Shown here piece by piece: positions 46,393-55,128 of a stretch of 64,000 nt of DNA. Each line of letters opens with the position of its first letter. Positions within the stretch are counted from its first letter, which is position 1. Below the pieces are notes generated by a model. The model was not told where the DNA came from and ran no database searches. It worked only from the letters and a program-made list of their open reading frames with translations. This stretch comes from Azonexus sp. (GTDB lineage Bacteria; Pseudomonadota; Gammaproteobacteria; Burkholderiales; Rhodocyclaceae): positions 1-64,000 of the forward strand of contig NZ_JAVBXX010000006.1 in the NCBI RefSeq assembly GCF_030824335.1, read 5' to 3'. The position numbers were made by a program, and so were the translations under genes.

Positions 46393-46959
46393 TCAGAACA
46401 ACTCGATGTCGTCGCTTTTTTCTTTCATTTCCGCCATGAAACGGTCGATGGCTTCCTGCACGGACATCCCTTGCATGACGGCATCGAACATGGCGATTTC
46501 TTCGCGGGTTGTGTATTTCGAGCGAATCCGGCTTTGCAATGTGACCCATTCGCCTGGGTTGAACAGGCGTCCGTTGTCGCCGACCAGATTGCTTAGATCG
46601 CCCAGGCTCAGTCCGACGTGCGACAGACGCTGCACCAGTTTGTCGTAAAACTGGAAGGCAATGATGGTCTGGTGCACCATGCCGGAAACCTGCCCGGCAA
46701 TGCCCAGCAGTTCCTGTTTGGCGGTTCCGACGTCGCCTTGATCCGGCAGCTTGCTGGCTGTTTCGGAAATGGTTTGCATGTTGCTGGCCATGCTGGTGAA
46801 GGAGTCGGTCAGCACTTCGACTGAAGCATTGCTGTCCTTCATCGCCGCTTCGATCTGCACTGCGGCAAGTTCAAGCAGCAGGACGGTTTCGCGAACCTGA
46901 CTCCAGTTCAAATCAGGCATATGGGCAGTGCTGCCCCGAGGGTGGCTTTTCTGGTTCAT
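46393..46959 (-). CDS. Helical CheZ-like protein
   Basis: The 188-residue protein is almost wholly helical with no signal peptide. A long helix with IIAFQFYDKLVQRLSHVGLSL resembles the CheZ phosphatase helix (QDLTGQVIKRMMDV in E. coli); the D-x3-Q spacing of the catalytic Asp and Gln is kept. The C-terminus DDIELF is preceded by a flexible, charged stretch, like the CheY-binding tail of CheZ, though the sequence differs. It may dephosphorylate a CheY-like regulator. No che gene is adjacent; a chemoreceptor lies 5.8 kb away. Assignment by eye only. Confidence 0.65.
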   Translation of the reverse strand: MNQKSHPRGSTAHMPDLNWSQVRETVLLLELAAVQIEAAMKDSNASVEVLTDSFTSMASNMQTISETASKLPDQGDVGTAKQELLGIAGQVSGMVHQTIIAFQFYDKLVQRLSHVGLSLGDLSNLVGDNGRLFNPGEWVTLQSRIRSKYTTREEIAMFDAVMQGMSVQEAIDRFMAEMKEKSDDIELF

Positions 46960-47037
46960 TTCTTCCCCTATTGGAGGGCAAAACTATAGCGTATTTCGCA
47001 TCGGGCCGGCCACGATTCAGCATGGGATAATCGCTTC

Positions 47038-47745
47038 ATGTCCAAGATGATGTTCTGTTTCCTGCTGCTGATCCCGCCATTGGCCTTTGCCGATAAACCG
47101 GTGGTGGCCGTCGATGTCGGCCATGGCGTACGCGATGGCGGGGCGATCAGTGCGCGTGGGCGTAGCGAGTTTGCCTTTAATCGCGACTTTTCCGAGCGAC
47201 TGGCCGGGCAACTCGAAGCGCAGCGGATTGCAGTGCGCGAAATCAATTTTGATGGTCATATTGACAGCCTGGTTGCCCGTCCCGAGGCGGCTTCTGGCAG
47301 TGATTTCTTTGTTTCCGTGCACCACGATTCGGTGAGCGAGGCTTACTTGCAGGCGTGGGTCTGGGAAGGACGTTCGCTGACGTATACCGACGTCAAGAAG
47401 GGCTATGGGATTTTTGTTTCGGCTGCCAATCCGTTCCCGGAAACCAGTTTGCTTTGTGCCTCGGCAGTCGGTGCAATGTTGCGCCGGGCCGGTTTTGAGC
47501 CAACCCCGTGGCACGGTCGAAAACATCAGGCGGCCGATGCGGTAAATGGTGTCTGGTATTACGACAATCTGGTCGTGCTCTATCGGACAACATTGCCGGC
47601 GCTGCTGTTCGAGGCGGGGGTGATCAAGCACCGCGACGAGGAGTTGTTGTTGCGCGATCCTGTGCGTCAGCGACGGATGGCCGATGCGCTGGCCAGCGGT
47701 ATCGCTGCCTGCCTGCAGGTCACAGGAAAATTGGCTCCGGAGTGA
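47038..47745 (+). CDS. N-acetylmuramoyl-L-alanine amidase (Amidase_3)
   Basis: The 235-residue zinc amidase has a signal peptide (MFCFLLLIPPLAFA) and an Amidase_3 domain: DVGHGVRDGGA and FVSVHHDS supply zinc His residues, SEFAFNRDF the Glu ligand, and LFEAGVIKH the catalytic Glu. It cleaves the amide bond between muramic acid and the stem peptide in cell-wall turnover. It lacks LysM or AMIN domains. Its 3' end overlaps the end of murB by 26 bases on the opposite strand. Confidence 0.93.
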   Translation: MSKMMFCFLLLIPPLAFADKPVVAVDVGHGVRDGGAISARGRSEFAFNRDFSERLAGQLEAQRIAVREINFDGHIDSLVARPEAASGSDFFVSVHHDSVSEAYLQAWVWEGRSLTYTDVKKGYGIFVSAANPFPETSLLCASAVGAMLRRAGFEPTPWHGRKHQAADAVNGVWYYDNLVVLYRTTLPALLFEAGVIKHRDEELLLRDPVRQRRMADALASGIAACLQVTGKLAPE

Positions 47746-48733
47746 GGTCGACCGCGAATTTTTCGCGCACGCTTGCCTGAACTGCCGCCATGGTCCGTTT
47801 GACGTCGTCGCCGTTTGCCCCACCCTGGTTTACCAGGACCAAGGCCTGTTTTTCGTACATGCCGACCGGACCTAGATTTTTCCCCTTCCAGCCAGCCTGT
47901 TCGATCAGCCAGCCAGCGGCGAGCTTGACCCGGCCGTCGGCCTGCGGGTAACTGGGCAGTTGGGGGTGGGCCGCGTGCAGCGCAGCGGCGGTTTTCCGGT
48001 CGACCACCGGATTGTGGAAAAAACTGCCGGCATTGGGCGTGATGGATGGATCGGGCAACTTCGCCTGACGCACGGAGATGACCGCGTCAGCAATATCCTG
48101 CGGGCTGGGCGCAGTGATCTGGCGAGCCGCCAGTGCGTTGGCGATATCGGCATAGCGACAATTGGCTTGCCAGGCTTTGGGCAGTCGGAAGGTGACCGAG
48201 ACGATGGCAATTCCCCCGTTCAGATGCCAGCCTTGCTGCTTGAACAGGCTGTTGCGATAGGAAAATTGGCAATTTTTGCGGTCGACCGTAATAAATGCCT
48301 GTTTTTCAAAGTCCCATGCGGTCAATTGATGCAGGAAATCGCCGACTTCCAATCCATAGGCTCCGATATTCTGGATCGGTGCGGCACCAACCGTTCCCGG
48401 TATCAGTGACAGGTTTTCCAATCCCGGCCAACCGTGTTGCAGTGTCCACTGAACGAAGTCGTGCCAGTTTTCCCCGGCCCCCGCCTCGATGTACCAAGCC
48501 TCGGCATCTTCACCGACCAGGCGTTTGCCGGGAATTGCCATGTGCAGTACGGTGCCGGCGAAATCGCCGGTCAGCACCAGATTGCTGCCGCCGCCCAATA
48601 TGAAGCGTTTTTCCCGGCGGCGTTCTGTTGCGGTCAACTGGGCCGGATCGGTGATTTTCAGATAGGCGGTGGCTCGCCCTGGCAGGGCGAGCGTGTTGTA
48701 AGGCCGCAGTTCGACATTGAGTTCAGGACGCAT
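47720..48733 (-). CDS. murB: UDP-N-acetylenolpyruvoylglucosamine reductase
   Basis: The 337-residue FAD enzyme reduces the enolpyruvyl sugar to UDP-MurNAc in peptidoglycan synthesis. It belongs to type I (E. coli-like): LGGGSNLVL, NLSLIPGTVGAAPIQNIGAYG for FAD binding, CQFSYRNSLFK with the Tyr-Arg pair, and PNAGSFFHNPVV with the catalytic Ser. The ATG at 48733 fits family length; an ATG 48 bases upstream is not supported. Codons for ITVDRKN contain a one-mismatch copy of the dispersed palindrome. Confidence 0.96.
   Translation of the reverse strand: MRPELNVELRPYNTLALPGRATAYLKITDPAQLTATERRREKRFILGGGSNLVLTGDFAGTVLHMAIPGKRLVGEDAEAWYIEAGAGENWHDFVQWTLQHGWPGLENLSLIPGTVGAAPIQNIGAYGLEVGDFLHQLTAWDFEKQAFITVDRKNCQFSYRNSLFKQQGWHLNGGIAIVSVTFRLPKAWQANCRYADIANALAARQITAPSPQDIADAVISVRQAKLPDPSITPNAGSFFHNPVVDRKTAAALHAAHPQLPSYPQADGRVKLAAGWLIEQAGWKGKNLGPVGMYEKQALVLVNQGGANGDDVKRTMAAVQASVREKFAVDLTPEPIFL
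48276..48291. repeat. Dispersed palindrome, one-mismatch copy
   Basis: TTGCGGTCGACCGTAA in murB, one base from the perfect TTGCGGTCGACCGCAA. Confidence 0.8.
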
Positions 48734-48824
48734 GGGCGCGAATTGTCGTCGATTTCTTGTGTCAGGTCGCGCTTTGGACAAGTCGCCGGGGGGGTTGCCG
48801 TGTTTGCTCCGGCGGCGTACCCGG

Positions 48825-49940
48825 CTATTTTCCGTCCTGGCAGAGCAGGCGCAATTTGTGGGTTACCTCGCGCAAGCGCTGCCCTGTCTCCAGACCCGTG
48901 TCCTGAAGTTGCGAGAGGAGTTCGATACCTTCCTGAACCACCGAAGCCACCGCCTCTTCCTGAGCTTCGCTCAAACCGATGTGGGTGAATGCCTTGGTCA
49001 GCCGTTCCATCTGGTTGCAGTTGATGTTCAGCACCTGGATACGCTGATTTTTTTGATGCTGTTCAATATCTTCCAGCGTCGTCGTCAGTTCGGCGATGAT
49101 GCCGCGCAGGTTGTGCGCCTGGGACAGGCGCTGGGCCTCGTAGTGCAGCGCCATGAAGCGTGCCTGAGCCCCTTCCGCCAGAACGGCCAGATGATCGCGC
49201 AGGCGACCAATCCGTTCGGGAAGGTGTAGCGGCAAATTCAGAATGAGCAGCGTTGCATACGGATAATTGATGACCAGTCGATCGCGGAACTGGAAGATGC
49301 GTTCCAGGTTGCGCGAGTGTTCAAGGATCGAGATTTCCAGTGCCGTGCATTCGCCACGGGTGGAGAAACACGTTTTGTTGTTCTCGAAATTTAGCGCAAC
49401 GAGTCCCTGCAGTTCGTATTGCTCCAGCGTTTTGCCAATGCAGCGGGCCAGTTCGTCGACCGTGGCACAGGAAAATGAGGCGCACAGGAAATCCTGGATG
49501 GCACCCATCTCGGCCATCGATGACATGGCGGCAAACGCTGCTTTCTGGGCCATTTCGGCCTGATCGTGCCAAGCCAGTGCCGTTTGCTTGCTGCGTCCGG
49601 CAATTTCGATCTTTCTGGCCAGTTCCTGCGCGGCGTAGGGTTTGACAATGTAGTCGTTGCCGCCAGCATCGTAGGCCGTCAGGCGGGTGTCCAGATCGTC
49701 GCTGGCCGAGACAAAGATCACTTGTACGTCATGCCCCGCCTGGCGCATTGCCCGACAGGCTGCGATGCCATTCATCCCCGGCATTTCAATATCGAGCAGG
49801 ATCAGGTCCGGCGCTTGTTCCATGCTGGCGAGCATGGCTTCGCCACTTTCCAGTTCAACGATTTCGTGGTCCGTATCGTGCAGGAATTCGGTCGCGGCAA
49901 GGCGCGCCATTGGATCATCATCGACAACAAATATTTTCAT
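48825..49940 (-). CDS. Response regulator with uncharacterised output region
   Basis: The 371-residue protein has an intact receiver (VDDDP, Asp in LILLDIEMPG, Lys in VKPYA) followed by about 250 residues with no DNA-binding, GGDEF or HD motif I can name. The middle part (about 145-250) could be a GAF-like or helical sensor, and the end is coiled-coil-like with repeated Leu/Gln. It lies 12 bases after the hybrid kinase on the same strand and is probably its partner. Output is unknown. Confidence 0.85.
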   Translation of the reverse strand: MKIFVVDDDPMARLAATEFLHDTDHEIVELESGEAMLASMEQAPDLILLDIEMPGMNGIAACRAMRQAGHDVQVIFVSASDDLDTRLTAYDAGGNDYIVKPYAAQELARKIEIAGRSKQTALAWHDQAEMAQKAAFAAMSSMAEMGAIQDFLCASFSCATVDELARCIGKTLEQYELQGLVALNFENNKTCFSTRGECTALEISILEHSRNLERIFQFRDRLVINYPYATLLILNLPLHLPERIGRLRDHLAVLAEGAQARFMALHYEAQRLSQAHNLRGIIAELTTTLEDIEQHQKNQRIQVLNINCNQMERLTKAFTHIGLSEAQEEAVASVVQEGIELLSQLQDTGLETGQRLREVTHKLRLLCQDGK

Positions 49941-49952
49941 TATCTTTCCCTT

Positions 49953-52007
49953 TTAGCTTGCTTTTCCCTGAGCCATTTTTCGTTTGATCAACTGCTGCAG
50001 TAACGTATCCATTTCTTTGGCCAGCATCTCTCCGAGCGGTAAGCTGTCCGCTGTCGCAGCGCGGGCGGCGGCTTCGGTTCTGGCGGCAAGTTCGCGGATG
50101 CTGTGGGCCTGAATGTGACCCATGCTGCCCTTCAGGATGTGCGCGAGCGAGGCCAGTGCCTGATAATCGCTACGGCATACCGTATCACGAATGCGGGCTG
50201 GTGTTTCGGCATGGCCGTGTTCGGCGAGGTCGAGCAACTTGTTGATGGCGTGCTGACGTCCATTGAAGCTTTTACTCAGCATTTCCCAGTCGATCAGGGA
50301 TTCACCTTGCGTTGCCGACGCGGCGGCCGCAGGCAGTTCACTGACGAGGGGCTGTGGTTGGCGCAATGTGTAATGCAGGATGGCAGCCACCAGAGATTCG
50401 CCGTCCACGGGTTTGCTCAGATGTTGAACCATCCCGGCGGCGAGCGACTGTGCGCGCTCTTCGGCCAAGGCTCTGGCCGTCAGGCCGATAACCGGCAGGG
50501 CTGGGGCAATTTTTTGCAGTCGCCGGGTCGCTTCGTGACCATCCATGATGGGCATCTGGATATCCATCAGCACCAGGTCGAGCTGATCTGCACCGTGTTT
50601 CGTGATCCAATTGACGGCCTCTTCCCCGTTTTCAGCAAAAGTCAGCGTCACCCCTTCCGGTGCCAGCATGTCTTCGAGGACGAAGCGGTTGATCTCCGTA
50701 TCTTCCGCAGCAAGGATGCGCAAACCGTTCAGGCGGGGTTGTGGACGCTTTTCCGTGGCGGGCGGGGCATAAAGATCCGGCGTGGTTTGCGTCGGCGTTT
50801 CCTGGCTGGCCGGTAGCGGCAGGCGCAATTCGAACGTTGAGCCAAGGCCCGGTTCGCTCTGTGCGGTTATCGTGCCACCCATCGTATCGGTCAATCGCTG
50901 GCTGATGGCCAAACCAAGGCCGGTACCACCAAAGCGCCGGGTGGTCGAACTATCAGCCTGCTCGAATGCGGAAAACAGACGGCTGAGTTGTTCCTTGGAC
51001 ATGCCGATACCGGTATCGGTAACGCGAAATATTCCCTGATCGCCTTCGCAGTTGAGCGACAGGGTGACTTGGCCCGAATCGGTGAATTTGATGGCGTTTG
51101 ACAACAGGTTGAGCAGCACTTGACCCAAGCGCTGGGGGTCACCAGTCACCACTTTGGGTAGGGTCGGGCTTAGTGTCACCTGGAAATCCAGCCCCTTTTC
51201 CTTGGCGCGTTCGGCGGTGAGTTCCGTGGCCCGATCAATGACATCAACCAGCAGGAAAGGAATTTGTTCAACCAGTAGTTTGCCTGCCTCGATCTTTGAA
51301 AAGTCGAGGATGTCGTTGATGATGCCGAGCAGGTGCTGGCCGGAATCGAGAATGCGCCGGAAATTGATCTGCGCCTTGCGCCCCGCGTTGTCGCGGACGC
51401 CTGTCTGGGCAAAACCGAGTACGGCATTGAGCGGCGTCCGGATTTCATGACTCATGTTGGCGAGAAAGTCGCTGCGCGTCTGCGCCAGTTTGCGCAAGGC
51501 CCGATTGGCTTCGTCCAGTTGTTCCGTCCGCTCGGCGACCATGGCTTCGAGATGATGGCGATGTTGCTCGAGTTCGGCGTTCAGGAGTTTGTGTTCGGTG
51601 ATGTCGACGTGGGAGATCAGGGCTCCCCCGTTGGCCCCCTGCATCGGGGTCGCCGACAGGCGAAACCAGCGTTTGCCGGATGGCGAATGGCAGGGGTATT
51701 CCTGCAGAAAACCGGGAAGCTCACCATGCAAGACAGCGTGTATGCCTTTGGCAATATCGTCAGCGCCATTGCGCTGACAGACAGCAAGGTAATTGATGCC
51801 GACACCGATCAGCGTGGCACCATCTGCGCCGTTCAAACTGGCAAAGTTTTTCCAGGTGCGGTTTGTGCTGATGATTTCGCCCTGGTGATTCAGCAGGGCC
51901 GTTGCGTCACCAAGCGAATCGATGACGGCTTGCGTTGTGACGAGCGAATCGCTCGGTGCTTGCGGTGCAAGGAAAAGCGAGGATTCCCGCGCAGCACTGT
52001 CAGACAT
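49953..52007 (-). CDS. Soluble hybrid histidine kinase with receiver and HPt domain
   Basis: The 684-residue kinase has no membrane segment. It has a PAS domain (about 25-155), HisKA with [21 protein letters not shown], HATPase with [11 protein letters not shown], a receiver with LVLMDIQMPIMDG and an HPt domain with the phospho-His in AHILKGSMGHIQAH. This gives a full internal phosphorelay. The ATG at 52007 follows GGGGAAAG. The linked response regulator 12 bases downstream is the likely target. Confidence 0.94.
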   Translation of the reverse strand: MSDSAARESSLFLAPQAPSDSLVTTQAVIDSLGDATALLNHQGEIISTNRTWKNFASLNGADGATLIGVGINYLAVCQRNGADDIAKGIHAVLHGELPGFLQEYPCHSPSGKRWFRLSATPMQGANGGALISHVDITEHKLLNAELEQHRHHLEAMVAERTEQLDEANRALRKLAQTRSDFLANMSHEIRTPLNAVLGFAQTGVRDNAGRKAQINFRRILDSGQHLLGIINDILDFSKIEAGKLLVEQIPFLLVDVIDRATELTAERAKEKGLDFQVTLSPTLPKVVTGDPQRLGQVLLNLLSNAIKFTDSGQVTLSLNCEGDQGIFRVTDTGIGMSKEQLSRLFSAFEQADSSTTRRFGGTGLGLAISQRLTDTMGGTITAQSEPGLGSTFELRLPLPASQETPTQTTPDLYAPPATEKRPQPRLNGLRILAAEDTEINRFVLEDMLAPEGVTLTFAENGEEAVNWITKHGADQLDLVLMDIQMPIMDGHEATRRLQKIAPALPVIGLTARALAEERAQSLAAGMVQHLSKPVDGESLVAAILHYTLRQPQPLVSELPAAAASATQGESLIDWEMLSKSFNGRQHAINKLLDLAEHGHAETPARIRDTVCRSDYQALASLAHILKGSMGHIQAHSIRELAARTEAAARAATADSLPLGEMLAKEMDTLLQQLIKRKMAQGKAS

Positions 52008-52232
52008 GCTTTCCCCATCCGCCAAAATGAAATTGGGCGAAGGGTAAGCCTATTGCTTTAGTAAGGCAACGATCCATGTTGAATATCTGCAAGGCGATCT
52101 GCCGGGAAAGCAGTCAAGGTCATGGTTCTTTTAAGTGTTTCGCGGCGTGAGTGGCAAAAATGCGAGAAAGATTATTTAGAAGATTAGTATGTGTGAAAAT
52201 AACTATTCCAATTACCTAATGAGGGGATATCC

Positions 52233-52673
52233 ATGCGTATTGCTAATCTGCTTACCGTTTTGAGCATTTCTTTCATGGCATCCGCAGCGATTGCTGTTGA
52301 AGAAACGCCGATGAACATTCCAGGTGGAACGATTGTTGATGTAGCAAAGGCGAAAGCCCTCCATGACAAAGGGGCGCTGTTCGTCGACGCCAGAGTGGCT
52401 GCTGAATATGCGGAAAAACATATCAAGGGTTCAATTAACGTTGTGTACAAAGAAGTACATAAAAAAGTAGCCAAGCTGGATCCAAAGGATGAGTTTGATC
52501 TTGCGAAGTTGCCCGCAGACAAAGCCAAGGTTCTGGTGTTCTATTGCAATGGTTCACCGTGTTGGCGCGGTTACAAGGGCGCTGACGTTGCCATCAAGGC
52601 GGGTTACAAGAACGTGAACTGGTTCCGTGATGGTCTGCCTGCCTGGGAAGAGAAGCGCTTCCCGACTGAGTAA
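52233..52673 (+). CDS. Periplasmic rhodanese-like protein
   Basis: The 146-residue product has a signal peptide (MRIANLLTVLSISFMASAAIA) and one rhodanese domain: ALFVDARVAAEYAEKHIKGSINV and the active-site loop FYCNGSPCWRG with the catalytic Cys near residue 105. It may transfer sulfur or act in periplasmic redox; the substrate is unknown. A GAGGGGA-like ribosome site precedes the ATG. A 225-base AT-rich gap upstream probably carries its promoter. Confidence 0.92.
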   Translation: MRIANLLTVLSISFMASAAIAVEETPMNIPGGTIVDVAKAKALHDKGALFVDARVAAEYAEKHIKGSINVVYKEVHKKVAKLDPKDEFDLAKLPADKAKVLVFYCNGSPCWRGYKGADVAIKAGYKNVNWFRDGLPAWEEKRFPTE

Positions 52674-52682
52674 AACAAATTG

Positions 52683-52706
52683 CCGGGGATGGATTGTCAT
52701 CCCCGG
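52683..52706 (+). terminator. Hairpin between the rhodanese and chemoreceptor genes
   Basis: CCGGGGATG (52683-52691) pairs perfectly with CATCCCCGG (52698-52706) around a 6-base loop. No T-tract follows, so it may be a weak terminator, an attenuator or an mRNA-stabilising hairpin. Confidence 0.55.
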
Positions 52707-52736
52707 GTGCTTCTCTGATTTGATCTGGAGATTTCC

Positions 52737-54380
52737 ATGCCACAAAAGTTGCGTGGTTTGCTTTATTTGCTGGCAGTCGTGACATTGCTGGGTATGCTGA
52801 TGTTGGGCGGTGGGGCCATTTATGCTGCTCGCAACGGGGCCAGCAACTTGGCTGATGTCAACGAACGTACGCTTGAGCCGCTCATGCTTTTGCAGAGTAT
52901 CGAGCGCCGTGTAAAAGAAGTTCGTTTTCGCATTGCCGGCGTTGCCCTGGAGCAGTTGCCTACGGTGGGGTCCGCAAATCATCTGAAGGATGTGCAAAGC
53001 TCATTACCTCCCGAGTGGGAAAAGTTTTACGCACTTGCTTTGGCGAAGGCCAAGGAGCCACAACGGCCGCTTCCCGAAGAAGAAAAAGCTCAGTTGGAAA
53101 AAATGAACACAGGCTTCAAGGCGCTTGAGAAGCTGATGGAGCGGCTGTTGGCTGCTTATCGGGTAGATGACATCAACACCGTGAAAAGCATTCTCGAAGA
53201 TGAGTGGCCAGTGGTTCATGGAGGTTTCATCAAGCCGTTAGAGCAGTTCATGCCCTATTACCAGACAGAAGCGCAGGATGCCTTCAATCTGGCCAACGGC
53301 CAGGCAAAGCAGACAAGTCTGATTGTTGGCGCCATGTTTGCGTTTGTCCTGCTTGTCGTGAGCGGCGTTACCTGGTTATTTCAGCGCCGCTTTTCCCTGC
53401 AACTCGCGGCAGCCGAACGGGCGGTAAATGCGGTTGCGAAGTTCAATCTTGCTGACCGTATCGAACATAACGGGAACGACGAAATCAGTCATTTGTTGAA
53501 AGCCTTGTGCGACATGCAGGACCGTTTGCGCGAGGTTGTTGTGCAGGTCAGGGAAGGTGCTACTACTTTGGAGTCGATGTCCAATGAATTGGCTTCTGCC
53601 AGTACCGACGTTGCTAGCGCCAGCCAAAGTCAGGCCGAGTCGGCTTCCGGCATGGCTGCTTCGATGGAGGAATTGTCGGTTTCCATTGATCAGATGCGTG
53701 AGCATGCTGACGACTCCAATGCGCTGGCGGTCAGTTCCGGAGAAGCTTCCCGTGTTGGCAGGGTGGTGACGCGTAGTGCGGCACAAGAAATGGCAGCCAT
53801 TGCTGAAGGCGTTCGTCATTCGGCGGCCATCGTCAGTGAGTTGGGTGATCTGTCTGGCGAGATTAGCGGTATCGTCAATGTCATCAAGGAGATTGCAGAC
53901 CAGACAAATCTTCTTGCCCTGAATGCAGCAATCGAAGCCGCCCGTGCGGGTGAGCAAGGGCGCGGCTTTGCTGTTGTGGCAGACGAGGTGCGTAAGTTGG
54001 CTGAACGAACCAGCGCCTCGACGAAGCAGATCAGCGACATGATTTCGCGTATTCAAAGCGGCACCCAACGCGCAGTAGATACGATGCAGGCAGATGTGGT
54101 GCGAGCTAACCAGGGTGAAGAACTGGCTCAGAAGGCTGGGCAGTCAATTGACCAGATCGAACAACGGGCCGGAGATGTTGTGAAGGCGGTGAACGAAATT
54201 CAGGTCGCACTTTCTGAGCAAAGCAGCGCAGCGCGGGAGGTTGCAGCTCGCGTCGAGCAAATAGCCCAGATGACAGAAACCAATTCTGGTGCCAGTCGAC
54301 AAACCAGTTTGAATGCTAGCCAAGTCTCATCCCTGGCAGCCAGACTGAATTCACTGATGGCGGCGTTTCGTGTGACCTGA
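52737..54380 (+). CDS. Methyl-accepting chemotaxis protein
   Basis: The 547-residue receptor has membrane helices at about 10-32 and 193-215 with a helical periplasmic sensor between, a HAMP domain to about 268, and a long coiled-coil signalling domain. The conserved hairpin tip [20 protein letters not shown] lies near residue 388, followed by [13 protein letters not shown]. No C-terminal CheR-tethering pentapeptide is present. The ligand is unknown; location after a periplasmic rhodanese gene may hint at a sulfur or redox link, but that is inference. Confidence 0.95.
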   Translation: MPQKLRGLLYLLAVVTLLGMLMLGGGAIYAARNGASNLADVNERTLEPLMLLQSIERRVKEVRFRIAGVALEQLPTVGSANHLKDVQSSLPPEWEKFYALALAKAKEPQRPLPEEEKAQLEKMNTGFKALEKLMERLLAAYRVDDINTVKSILEDEWPVVHGGFIKPLEQFMPYYQTEAQDAFNLANGQAKQTSLIVGAMFAFVLLVVSGVTWLFQRRFSLQLAAAERAVNAVAKFNLADRIEHNGNDEISHLLKALCDMQDRLREVVVQVREGATTLESMSNELASASTDVASASQSQAESASGMAASMEELSVSIDQMREHADDSNALAVSSGEASRVGRVVTRSAAQEMAAIAEGVRHSAAIVSELGDLSGEISGIVNVIKEIADQTNLLALNAAIEAARAGEQGRGFAVVADEVRKLAERTSASTKQISDMISRIQSGTQRAVDTMQADVVRANQGEELAQKAGQSIDQIEQRAGDVVKAVNEIQVALSEQSSAAREVAARVEQIAQMTETNSGASRQTSLNASQVSSLAARLNSLMAAFRVT

Positions 54381-54393
54381 AAGGCGCTGACTC

Positions 54394-55050
54394 TCAGTTG
54401 GCGAGCAACAAGCTTGCAAGTGCGGTCGGCTGAGCTGCCGCCCGCCATTCGCTACGCATTTCCGCCGGCGTCAGGCTGCCGTAGCCCCAGGTCACCGCGA
54501 TGAAAGGCAGACCGTTGGCATCGGCCGATTCGCCGTCCTCGCTGCGGTCGCCGATGTAGATGGCCTGATCCTTTGCGATGCCTTGGTCGGCGAGCAGGCG
54601 GCCGATCATCGTTGCCTTGTCCGGCAAGCGCGGTGTGAACAGATCCAGGGCATAAACATGGCTGAAGAAATCGCTCCAGCCCAGATGCGCCAGGATCAGC
54701 CGGGTTGGGTGAATGCGCTTGTTGGTCGCAATCGACAAGTGCCGGCCGGCCGCCGCGAGGTGGGCGAGCAGGGCAGCAACACCTGCGTAAGCGGCCGTCG
54801 CCTTGTAGCCCTCGCTGTCGTAACTGGCCTTGAAAGCCTCGGCCAGCCGCGCAATCAGTGCCGGATCGTCACTGCCAGAGATGAGTTGCAGGGTTTCGGT
54901 CAGCGGCGGCCCGATGATGCTGTCGTCGATGCTGCGGACCGGCGCGATGCCAGTCTGCGCGAAAGCCTCGCGAAAACTTGCCAGGATGGCCGGAGCCGAA
55001 TCGATCAGGGTGCCGTCGAGGTCGAAGAGGATATGCGGGTAGCGGGGCAT
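54394..55050 (-). CDS. HAD-family phosphatase, Gph-like
   Basis: The 218-residue protein has HAD motifs I (LFDLDGTLIDSAP), II (SIATNKR), III/IV (PDKATMIGRLL; IYIGDRSEDGESADANG). It fits the phosphoglycolate phosphatase/pyrophosphatase PpaX-like group with a helical cap; the true substrate is uncertain. The ATG at 55050 starts the motif region; the longer open frame is not supported. It converges on the chemoreceptor gene and follows the lipoprotein hydrolase by 78 bases. Confidence 0.9.
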   Translation of the reverse strand: MPRYPHILFDLDGTLIDSAPAILASFREAFAQTGIAPVRSIDDSIIGPPLTETLQLISGSDDPALIARLAEAFKASYDSEGYKATAAYAGVAALLAHLAAAGRHLSIATNKRIHPTRLILAHLGWSDFFSHVYALDLFTPRLPDKATMIGRLLADQGIAKDQAIYIGDRSEDGESADANGLPFIAVTWGYGSLTPAEMRSEWRAAAQPTALASLLLAN

Positions 55051-55128
55051 GGCGGAGCGTGATACGGGGGAGGGAGACAGAGGATAGCGCGTTCCGCTCC
55101 CCGAGGGCGGCACGAAGCAGGTTTGCGC

